Source of the DNA: an uncultured Rhizobiaceae group bacterium | Lineage (GTDB): Bacteria > Pseudomonadota > Alphaproteobacteria > Rhizobiales > Rhizobiaceae | DNA length: 5,899 bases | Assembly (NCBI GenBank): GCA_937944075.1 | Contig: CALDZZ010000033.1 | Location: 1 to 5,899, forward strand | Direction of reading: 5' to 3' | Part shown: one piece after another, positions 1 to 5,491 of the stretch | Layout of the letters: every line of letters starts with the position of its first letter | Numbering within the stretch: the stretch's first letter is position 1 | The notes under the pieces: model-generated | The model's database searches: none | What the model was told of the DNA's origin: nothing | What the model saw: the letters and a program-made list of their open reading frames with translations, nothing else | Position numbers and translations under genes: made by a program

Positions 1-981
1 GATTGGCAAAACATGATCTTCCACATCCGGCACATCAAAGGCCTGACCATACAAAATTTCATTTTCAAGGAATACTACCGGGTTTGGGTCCCGAATAGCT
101 GCTTTTAGAAGTCCCTTTGCATCCGATGCAGTGTAAGGTGCAATCACTTTTAGTCCCGGTATATGGCTATACCATGCAGCATAACACTGTGAGTGCTGTG
201 CTGCCACGCGAGCGGCTGCGCCATTGGGTCCACGGAAAACCATGGGTGCACCCATTTGTCCGCCAGACATGTAAAGTGTTTTTGCTGCTGAGTTAATGAT
301 GTGGTCTATTGCCTGCATCGCGAAATTGAATGTCATGAATTCCACGATTGGCTTGAGGCCAGCCATGGCGGCTCCGACCCCAATTCCTGCAAAGCCATGC
401 TCTGTAATTGGCGTATCTACAACGCGTCTGTCACCAAATTCCTGAAGCAGGTTTTGAGTAATTTTGTAAGCGCCTTGATATTCAGCGACTTCTTCGCCCA
501 TGATGAAAACATTTTCATCCTTGCGCATTTCTTCAGCCATGGCACTGTTCAATGCTTCTCGAACAGTCATTGAAACCATTTCGGTTCCTTCAGGAATGTC
601 CGGATCATCAGCCACTTTGATTGAAGGAGCATCGACCGGTCCTGATTTTACACCAGAAACCGGTTCGCCATCTTCAGGTTCTCCAGCCTTGTTTTCAGCT
701 TTCGGTTTTTCAGCAGTATCCAGATTGGAGGCGTCTTCACCCTCTTCAGCCAAAACTGCAATAACCTCGTTGACCTTGACGCCTTGCGCGCCTTCTTCAA
801 CGGCAATCTTAGCTATGACACCTTCATCAACGGCTTCAACTTCCATGGTTGCCTTGTCCGTTTCGATCTCAGCAATAATATCGCCTGCAGAAACGGAATC
901 GCCTTCCTTTACCAGCCACTTGGCCAGATTGCCTTCTTCCATGGTTGGCGAAAGCGCAGGCATTAAAATTTCTATAGCCAT
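1..981 (-). CDS. pdhB: pyruvate dehydrogenase E1 component, beta subunit, with N-terminal lipoyl domain (3' end outside window)
   Basis: With the alpha subunit this forms the thiamine-diphosphate E1 of the cytoplasmic pyruvate dehydrogenase complex, which decarboxylates pyruvate and transfers acetyl to lipoamide. The frame is open for 327 codons from an ATG at 981 to the window edge; family members of this fused type usually have about 450-480 residues, so the C-terminal third is missing. Residues 1-79 are a biotinyl/lipoyl domain with the lipoylation motif ETDKA, Lys43 being the expected modified residue. Residues about 80-130 are a Pro/Glu/Ala-rich flexible linker. From about 135 the E1-beta transketolase pyrimidine-binding domain begins, with GEEVAEYQGAYK (162-173), PITEHG containing the likely ThDP-activating Glu194, and AAQHSQ with His263. 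An internally lipoylated E1 beta is the usual alphaproteobacterial arrangement. The start is fixed by GGAGG at 990-994, 8 nt upstream and inside the end of pdhA; the 3-bp gap implies translational coupling. Confidence 0.97.
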   Translation of the reverse strand, partial: MAIEILMPALSPTMEEGNLAKWLVKEGDSVSAGDIIAEIETDKATMEVEAVDEGVIAKIAVEEGAQGVKVNEVIAVLAEEGEDASNLDTAEKPKAENKAGEPEDGEPVSGVKSGPVDAPSIKVADDPDIPEGTEMVSMTVREALNSAMAEEMRKDENVFIMGEEVAEYQGAYKITQNLLQEFGDRRVVDTPITEHGFAGIGVGAAMAGLKPIVEFMTFNFAMQAIDHIINSAAKTLYMSGGQMGAPMVFRGPNGAAARVAAQHSQCYAAWYSHIPGLKVIAPYTASDAKGLLKAAIRDPNPVVFLENEILYGQAFDVPDVEDHVLPI

Positions 982-984
982 TTC

Positions 985-2016
985 TTATGCCTCCACCAGA
1001 ATATCGGTATATAGTTCGCTATCATCAGGCAATGGATCTGCCATCGCAAATTCAGCTGATTTACCGACTATTTCACGAATTTTCTTGTCTATTGATTTCA
1101 ACTCTTCCTCTGTGGAATGTTTTTCGCTCAACAAGCGTTCCTTGACCTGTTCAATCGGATCCTGCTCCGCTCGCATCTTTTGAACTTCGTCCTTGGTTCG
1201 ATATTTGGCAGGGTCGGACATGGAGTGCCCCCGATAGCGATAGGTTTCCATTTCCAGAATAAATGGACCCTTGCCATCCCTTGCCCATTTGACAGCATAA
1301 TCGCCAGCAGCCTTGACCGCACGAACATCCATCCCGTCCACATGCATGCCTGGAATGTTAAAAGAGGCACCGCGCTGTGAAAAATCTGTCAGGGCAGATG
1401 ACCGGTTTACAGATGTACCCATGGCATAACGGTTGTTTTCAATGATATAAATGACCGGCAGATCCCACAGGGAAGCCATATTGAAACTTTCGTAAACCTG
1501 GCCCTGGTTTGAAGCACCATCTCCAAAGTAGGCAAGCGAAACATTATCATTGCCCCGATATTTATTGGCGAAGGCAAGGCCTGTACCCAAAGAGACCTGC
1601 GCGCCAACGATGCCATGTCCACCATAGAAATTCTTTTCCTTGGAGAACATGTGCATGGAGCCACCCTTGCCTTTTGAGTAGCCATTGGCACGACCGGTCA
1701 ATTCAGCCATAACACCGTCCGGGTTCATGTCGCATGCCAGCATGTGACCATGATCGCGATAGCCCGTAATGACTTGATCACCGTCCTTTAGAGACATTTG
1801 CATGCCTGTAACGACCGCTTCCTGGCCAATGTAAAGGTGACAAAAACCACCGATATGACCCATGCCATATAGCTGACCTGCTTTTTCCTCAAATCGCCGG
1901 ATCAGCAACATGTCGTGATATGCCTGAAGTTCTTCGTCCTTTGAAAAACTTGCCGGTTTTGGTGGTTTATGAACAGTGGATTTTGATTTAGTCGATCTTG
2001 AAGGCTTGCTTGCCAT
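985..2016 (-). CDS. pdhA: pyruvate dehydrogenase E1 component, alpha subunit
   Basis: Alpha subunit of the heterotetrameric E1 of the pyruvate dehydrogenase complex, 343 residues, a normal length for the family. Residues 1-25 are a Ser/Lys/Pro-rich, probably disordered tail, and the dehydrogenase E1 domain fills the rest. Visible landmarks are RRFEEK (40-45), GFCHLYIGQEA (57-67), GYRDHGHML (85-93), the ThDP/Mg motif running from GDG at 165 to ENN at 193-195, and the loop RYRGHSMSDP (260-269), which in mitochondrial E1 carries the regulatory phosphorylation serines. The chosen ATG (2016) has GGAG 9 nt upstream. A longer frame opening at a TTG (2031) would put its start codon on top of that GGAG, so I reject it. 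It is followed after 3 bp by pdhB. It is preceded by a 153-bp AT-rich gap that contains a perfect palindrome and an IHF-like site, so its own promoter there is plausible although not identified. Confidence 0.97.
   Translation of the reverse strand: MASKPSRSTKSKSTVHKPPKPASFSKDEELQAYHDMLLIRRFEEKAGQLYGMGHIGGFCHLYIGQEAVVTGMQMSLKDGDQVITGYRDHGHMLACDMNPDGVMAELTGRANGYSKGKGGSMHMFSKEKNFYGGHGIVGAQVSLGTGLAFANKYRGNDNVSLAYFGDGASNQGQVYESFNMASLWDLPVIYIIENNRYAMGTSVNRSSALTDFSQRGASFNIPGMHVDGMDVRAVKAAGDYAVKWARDGKGPFILEMETYRYRGHSMSDPAKYRTKDEVQKMRAEQDPIEQVKERLLSEKHSTEEELKSIDKKIREIVGKSAEFAMADPLPDDSELYTDILVEA
990..994 (-). promoter_or_regulatory. ribosome binding site of pdhB
   Basis: A full GGAGG lies 8 nt before the pdhB ATG (981) and within the last codons of pdhA. 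It is the strongest Shine-Dalgarno match I noted in the window. Its position supports coupled translation of the two E1 subunits. Confidence 0.8.
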
Positions 2017-2025
2017 GTAAACATT

Positions 2026-2029
2026 CTCC
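2026..2029 (-). promoter_or_regulatory. ribosome binding site that fixes the pdhA start
   Basis: GGAG on the minus strand, 9 nt before the ATG at 2016. The upstream in-frame TTG at 2031 overlaps this element and so cannot use it, which favours the 343-residue protein over a 348-residue version. Confidence 0.75.
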
Positions 2030-2107
2030 AACTTTTTGCATATAATGACGATCAGACCAAAAATAGCAATCCGTAAAACTGCGGAATATTGTATTTTAAT
2101 TTTTACA

Positions 2108-2120
2108 TAAGATGTTGATT
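2108..2120 (-). promoter_or_regulatory. candidate IHF binding site upstream of pdhA
   Basis: The minus strand reads AATCAACATCTTA, an exact match to the IHF consensus WATCAANNNNTTR. The roughly 15 bases on its 5' side are almost all A/T, as is typical on that side of strong IHF sites. It lies about 100 bp upstream of the pdhA start, between the 15-bp palindrome and the coding region. IHF is widespread in proteobacteria, but binding here is inferred from sequence alone. Confidence 0.4.
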
Positions 2121-2132
2121 TTAATTATATAT

Positions 2133-2165
2133 TTCATTATTAACTTATTTTAAGTTAATAATGAA
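2133..2165. repeat. perfect 15-bp inverted repeat with 3-bp centre, between ftsB and pdhA
   Basis: The arms 2133-2147 (ttcattattaactta) and 2151-2165 (taagttaataatgaa) are exact reverse complements separated by ttt. The repeat begins 4 bp past the ftsB stop codon and is centred about 130 bp upstream of the pdhA start. As RNA it could form a 15-bp hairpin, but the stem has only two G-C pairs and no clean run of U follows on the minus strand, so it is a poor canonical terminator. It could instead be an operator for a dimeric regulator, a weak terminator or an mRNA 3'-end stabiliser. The symmetry is certain and the role is unknown. Confidence 0.85.
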
Positions 2166-2169
2166 TGTG

Positions 2170-2487
2170 CTAATCCTGATGCTTCATGATGACAATCTCA
2201 TCATCCTGAATCAGATTGAGGTGATACCGCGCCTGTTCATCCAGAATATCGTATTCAATGGAGCCGTCCATCAAAAGCTTGACCCTGGTTTTCAATTCTG
2301 CAGCTTCCTTACGCAATGATGCCAGCCTAAGCTCAAGCTTCTTTGCGGTCTCCAAAGTCTTCGTATGAGACTCAAGCCCGTATTTTCCAATCATTGAGTG
2401 GTAAATGAAATAGCTGGAAAGTATTGCGCAAAACAACGGCAATATCAGCTTGTGCAGATTAGAATTTCTTCTTTGGCGTGTGGACAC
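2170..2487 (-). CDS. ftsB: cell division protein FtsB (DivIC/septum formation initiator family)
   Basis: Small bitopic membrane protein of the divisome. FtsB pairs with FtsL through a coiled coil and binds FtsQ to control septal peptidoglycan synthesis. It has 105 residues, the usual size for this family. Residues 1-13 are basic and cytoplasmic (TRQRR), residues about 14-32 form one hydrophobic membrane segment, residues about 42-72 are rich in Leu/Lys/Glu with coiled-coil character, and 74-100 hold the conserved tail with D-G-S-I-E-Y and DEQARYHLNLIQDDEIVI. The position between eno and pdhA is the standard alphaproteobacterial location and supports the assignment. The start is GTG: an in-frame TGA lies five codons upstream (2505-2503), so no ATG start is possible in this frame. 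No good Shine-Dalgarno sequence precedes it, and an out-of-frame ATG at 2506 opens a 15-codon overlapping frame. Naming is by family features and context; sequence identity in this family is low. Confidence 0.85.
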   Translation of the reverse strand: MSTRQRRNSNLHKLILPLFCAILSSYFIYHSMIGKYGLESHTKTLETAKKLELRLASLRKEAAELKTRVKLLMDGSIEYDILDEQARYHLNLIQDDEIVIMKHQD

Positions 2488-2561
2488 GGGTTGAAACTTT
2501 ACTCATTACAATAATCAACTTCTGTAAAGTTAAACCGATGTTGTTAAGATAGTGTTTACAG

Positions 2562-2582
2562 TGCCCGGCAAATCACCGGACA
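2562..2582 (-). other. GC-rich hairpin in the eno 3' region (possible weak terminator or processing site)
   Basis: On the minus strand TGTCCGGT, a GATTT loop and GCCGGGCA can pair over 8 bp, counting two G-U pairs. The stem starts 16 nt after the eno stop codon. No U-run follows, so it is not a textbook intrinsic terminator. It might partly terminate or stabilise the eno transcript before ftsB. Confidence 0.35.
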
Positions 2583-2598
2583 GTGTGCTTTTGAAAAC

Positions 2599-3873
2599 TT
2601 ATGATTTCAGAATGGAACGACCTGCAAATTGTGCTGCTTTTCCAAGTTCTTCCTCAATTCGCAAGAGCTGGTTGTATTTTGCCAAACGATCAGAACGTGC
2701 AAGAGATCCGGTTTTGATTTGACCACAGTTGGTAGCGACTGCGAGATCCGCAATGGTAGCATCTTCTGTTTCACCGGAGCGGTGAGACATAACGGCTGTA
2801 TAAGACGCCTTGTGAGCCATTTCCACAGCATCAAGCGTTTCTGTCAGGGTTCCTATCTGGTTCACTTTCACCAGAATAGAATTTGCAACCCCCATGCGAA
2901 TACCGTCTGCGAGACGGGCAGAGTTTGTTACAAACAAATCATCTCCAACCAGCTGGCATTTATCGCCAATCATGTCAGTTGAAGCTTTCCAGCCATCCCA
3001 GTCATCTTCAGCCATGCCATCCTCAATAGAGATAATCGGGTATTTGCCGACAAGCTCAGTCAAATAGGCAGCCATTGCCTCAGGTTCCAGAGTGCGCCCC
3101 TCACCTGCAAGAACGTATTTACCGTCCTTGAAAAACTCGGTGGATGCGCAGTCTAGCGCAAGATACATGTCTTCGCCTGGCTTGAAACCGGCTTTCTCAA
3201 TTGATTTCATGATGAAGTCAAGCGCATCTGGTGCACTTGCAATATTAGGAGCAAAGCCTCCTTCATCGCCGACGTTTGTATTATGTCCTTGCGAGGAAAG
3301 TTCCTTTTTCAAGGTATGAAATACTTCCGCGCCCATGCGAACTGCATCAGACATGTTTTCTGCCCCAACCGGCATGATCATGAATTCCTGAAAATCAATA
3401 GGATTGTCAGCATGTTCGCCACCATTGATAATATTCATCATCGGAACCGGCAAAACTGAAGCATTTGGCCCTCCAACATAACGGTAAAGCGGCAGACCGG
3501 ATGCATCAGCGGCAGCCTTTGCGATTGCCATTGAAACACCCAAAATGGCGTTTGCGCCAAGTTTTGATTTGTTTGCCGTACCATCGAGATCAATCATCGT
3601 ATGGTCAAGCGCACGTTGATCTTCCGCATCCATTCCACCAATGGCGTCCAGGATTTCCGTATTTGCAGCCTCTACAGCCTTTAAGACACCCTTGCCCAGA
3701 TATCTCGCCCCGCCATCGCGCAATTCAACAGCCTCATGAGCACCAGTTGATGCACCTGAGGGAACCGCGGAACGGCCAAATGAACCATCTTCTAGCAACA
3801 CATCAACTTCAACAGTTGGGTTACCTCTGGAATCAAGTATTTCACGGGCATTGATGTCGATAATAGCAGTCAT
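2599..3873 (-). CDS. eno: enolase (phosphopyruvate hydratase)
   Basis: Cytoplasmic glycolytic and gluconeogenic enzyme that interconverts 2-phosphoglycerate and phosphoenolpyruvate; in several bacteria it is also part of the RNA degradosome. It has 424 residues, close to the 432 of E. coli. The N-terminal domain carries DSRGNPTVE (14-22) and the mobile loop PSGASTG (38-44). The barrel carries MNIINGGEHADN with His154, Glu163, and GDEGG with the catalytic Glu204. The magnesium ligands Asp241, Glu284 and Asp311 are present, as is the catalytic base Lys336 in LVKVNQIG and the signature SHRSGETED (363-371). All key residues are intact. The ATG has AAGGA (3883-3887) 9 nt upstream. The 100-bp gap before it shows no convincing promoter. 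The PEP it makes is a substrate of KdsA, encoded two genes upstream. Confidence 0.99.
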   Translation of the reverse strand: MTAIIDINAREILDSRGNPTVEVDVLLEDGSFGRSAVPSGASTGAHEAVELRDGGARYLGKGVLKAVEAANTEILDAIGGMDAEDQRALDHTMIDLDGTANKSKLGANAILGVSMAIAKAAADASGLPLYRYVGGPNASVLPVPMMNIINGGEHADNPIDFQEFMIMPVGAENMSDAVRMGAEVFHTLKKELSSQGHNTNVGDEGGFAPNIASAPDALDFIMKSIEKAGFKPGEDMYLALDCASTEFFKDGKYVLAGEGRTLEPEAMAAYLTELVGKYPIISIEDGMAEDDWDGWKASTDMIGDKCQLVGDDLFVTNSARLADGIRMGVANSILVKVNQIGTLTETLDAVEMAHKASYTAVMSHRSGETEDATIADLAVATNCGQIKTGSLARSDRLAKYNQLLRIEEELGKAAQFAGRSILKS

Positions 3874-3882
3874 TGGAAGTTT

Positions 3883-3887
3883 TCCTT
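3883..3887 (-). promoter_or_regulatory. ribosome binding site of eno
   Basis: AAGGA on the minus strand, 9 nt before the eno ATG. It agrees with the N-terminus expected for enolases. Confidence 0.65.
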
Positions 3888-3973
3888 AAAGGACAATATG
3901 AAACGATGCGTTGTACCTACCTGCTTTACAGTTCAAATATCAAGACTGAAATCACAATATTGGTGGATGACAC

Positions 3974-4612
3974 CTATTTGAGATGCGTGATAACGTTGGA
4001 GTCTTGGTTTACAAGCTGTTGACCGGAAAACCATACATCTCTTCCAACCCATGCCTCTTGCAGTTTTGATCGCCAGTCTGGATTCATTTCTGAATTTACA
4101 AAGTACTTTTGAAAAAAGCGCTCGCCTGCCTCGCGCCTGTCATCATCATCTCTATCTGCTTTTTCACCTGTAACAAAATCATACGACGTCGGTTCGTGGA
4201 ACATCCACCGTGAGTTTGAAGCAGCAGTTCTTTTATCGCCCCTAAGATAAATTGGCACACACATGGAAAGACAATCTGCACCCGCCTCAACCCTTGTTTC
4301 AACAAAATGCGTTTGTTTCATTTTTTCAATCACATCAATCACGAAACGCCCCTCCCGCAAGGCGCCGCCATTACTGTCCAGAATGATAATAAATTTCCGA
4401 GTTTTATCGCGCCATTCACGGTACGCCTCTTCAAAACGTCGAGCCATGGGCAACTCAATGGATGTTTTCCAGACAAGCTTGACTGCGTCACCTTCTTGGG
4501 AAACCAATAACCTGCCTTCGTCCTTGTAGGTATCCTGATATTTCTGCCAATACAGAAATACTGCAATTGCTGACAATATAACTAAAGCTATCTGTTTGGC
4601 TTTCATTTGCAT
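3974..4612 (-). CDS. membrane-anchored ClpP-fold (COG3904-like) putative serine protease
   Basis: A 212-residue protein of the ClpP/crotonase-fold class, resembling the predicted periplasmic Clp-like proteins; no specific substrate can be named. Residues 8-22 are hydrophobic after a short basic start, with no obvious signal-peptidase site, so a membrane anchor with the rest in the periplasm is likely. DSNGG (79-83) corresponds to the oxyanion-hole NSPGG of ClpP. DCLSMC (113-118) supplies the likely nucleophile Ser116 flanked by two cysteines. RTAASNSRWMFHEP (128-141) matches the ClpP region around its His and gives His139. GRDVWFSGQQLV (190-201) matches the ClpP segment that carries the catalytic Asp and gives Asp192. 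The loop 153-160 is strikingly acidic and basic (DRDDDDRR). It sits alone between kdsA and eno, 49 bp after kdsA. The start is uncertain: ATG at 4612 has GAGAGA 4 nt upstream, while ATG at 4606 would have it 10 nt away. Fold fairly sure, activity inferred. Confidence 0.75.
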   Translation of the reverse strand: MQMKAKQIALVILSAIAVFLYWQKYQDTYKDEGRLLVSQEGDAVKLVWKTSIELPMARRFEEAYREWRDKTRKFIIILDSNGGALREGRFVIDVIEKMKQTHFVETRVEAGADCLSMCVPIYLRGDKRTAASNSRWMFHEPTSYDFVTGEKADRDDDDRREAGERFFQKYFVNSEMNPDWRSKLQEAWVGRDVWFSGQQLVNQDSNVITHLK

Positions 4613-4661
4613 CAAGTCTCTCGGACAGCATCAAACCTTGTTATACAAGTTGCAAAAGCAT

Positions 4662-5489
4662 TTATGACGGTCTTTTAACAACTTCATCAATTTGCATCAG
4701 TGAAGTCAGGAGCGCTTCCATTTCATTTAATGGCACCATGTTTGGACCATCAGAAGGCGCGTTATCAGGATCCTGATGACTTTCAATAAACAAACCGGCA
4801 ACACCCACTGCAACAGCTGCACGTGATAACGGTGGCACCATTGTGCGATCGCCGCCTGATGAAGCACCCTGCCCCCCGGGTTGCTGTACAGAATGCGTTG
4901 CATCATAAATTACCGGGTAGCCTGTTTCTGCCATTTGCGGCAAAGAACGCATGTCAGAGACGAGTGTATTATAGCCAAAACTTGCGCCACGTTCTGTAAG
5001 CATGATCTGATCATTCCCACTGTCTGAAACTTTTTTGGCAACATTCGTCATATCCCATGGCGCAAGGAATTGGCCCTTTTTGATGTTTACAACCTTGCCG
5101 GTTTTGGCGGCAGCTATCAGTAGGTCTGTCTGTCGGCACAAAAAGGCAGGGATTTGAATAATATCAACATGGGAAGCGACCAAAGCGCATTGTTCTTCGG
5201 TATGAACATCAGTGCAAATTGCAACGCCCAATTCTTTTCGAAGATCATCAAATACTGGAATTGCCGCCTCAAGCCCCGCGCCGCGTTCGCCTGATATTGA
5301 TGTCCTGTTTGCCTTGTCAAAACTGGTTTTATAGACAAAGCCAATCCCGAGTTTTTCGTGAATTTCCTTTAGACTACCTGCCATATCAAAAGTGTGCTGG
5401 CGGGTTTCCATTTGACATGGACCACAAATTATTGAAATCGGTTTGCTGTTGCTGAAAACTGTATTTCCGGCCTTTACGCTTTTGCTCAT
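4662..5489 (-). CDS. kdsA: 2-dehydro-3-deoxyphosphooctonate aldolase (KDO-8-phosphate synthase)
   Basis: Cytoplasmic enzyme that condenses phosphoenolpyruvate with D-arabinose-5-phosphate to KDO-8-phosphate, the committed step toward KDO of the LPS inner core. It has 275 residues, normal for the family. It is a single (beta/alpha)8 domain with CGPCQMET (22-29), KTSFDKANRTS (54-64), IQIPAFLCRQTDLL (111-124), KKGQFLAPWD (137-146), TERGASFGYN (165-174) and YDATHSVQ (195-202). The four ligands of the metal-dependent class are all present: Cys25, His199, Glu236 and Asp247. The non-metal E. coli type has Asn in place of the Cys. The ATG at 5489 has AGAGG 7 nt upstream; a TTG at 5495 would leave almost no spacing and is rejected. 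The start lies 2 bp after the stop of the upstream VOC gene, so the two are probably translated from one mRNA. Confidence 0.97.
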   Translation of the reverse strand: MSKSVKAGNTVFSNSKPISIICGPCQMETRQHTFDMAGSLKEIHEKLGIGFVYKTSFDKANRTSISGERGAGLEAAIPVFDDLRKELGVAICTDVHTEEQCALVASHVDIIQIPAFLCRQTDLLIAAAKTGKVVNIKKGQFLAPWDMTNVAKKVSDSGNDQIMLTERGASFGYNTLVSDMRSLPQMAETGYPVIYDATHSVQQPGGQGASSGGDRTMVPPLSRAAVAVGVAGLFIESHQDPDNAPSDGPNMVPLNEMEALLTSLMQIDEVVKRPS

Positions 5490-5491
5490 GC

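Noticed and set aside
500..1183. Long plus-strand open frame (227 codons, Ser-rich) antisense to pdhB and the end of pdhA
   Set aside because: It overlaps two unmistakable genes on the other strand, its protein is low-complexity Ser/Thr-rich with no domain, and it is explained by the codon use of pdhB read backwards.
2039..2069. Possible pdhA promoter: TTGCTA with a TATATG or TTATAT about 18-19 bp downstream (minus strand)
   Set aside because: The -10 match is only partial and spacing is loose; AT-rich DNA gives such pairs easily. Left as a weak possibility that would need transcription start mapping.
3465..3854. Plus-strand open frame antisense to the eno 5' half
   Set aside because: The composition (His/Gln/Pro/Arg-rich) is typical of a reverse-frame shadow, it has no recognisable motif, and enolase on the opposite strand is complete.
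3894..3973. Possible eno promoter with a TTGATA -35 (3938-3943, minus strand)
   Set aside because: At 17-18 bp spacing the -10 would be GTAGGT or TAGGTA, a poor match.
4141..4152. Short GAT trinucleotide run encoding Asp-Asp-Asp in the ClpP-like protein
   Set aside because: Too short to be a meaningful slippage repeat and it keeps the frame; it is noted in the protein entry as an acidic loop.
4637..4649. Short dyad CTTGT-TAT-ACAAG between kdsA and the ClpP-like gene
   Set aside because: Five-bp arms are expected by chance, no U-run follows, and it matches no operator I know.
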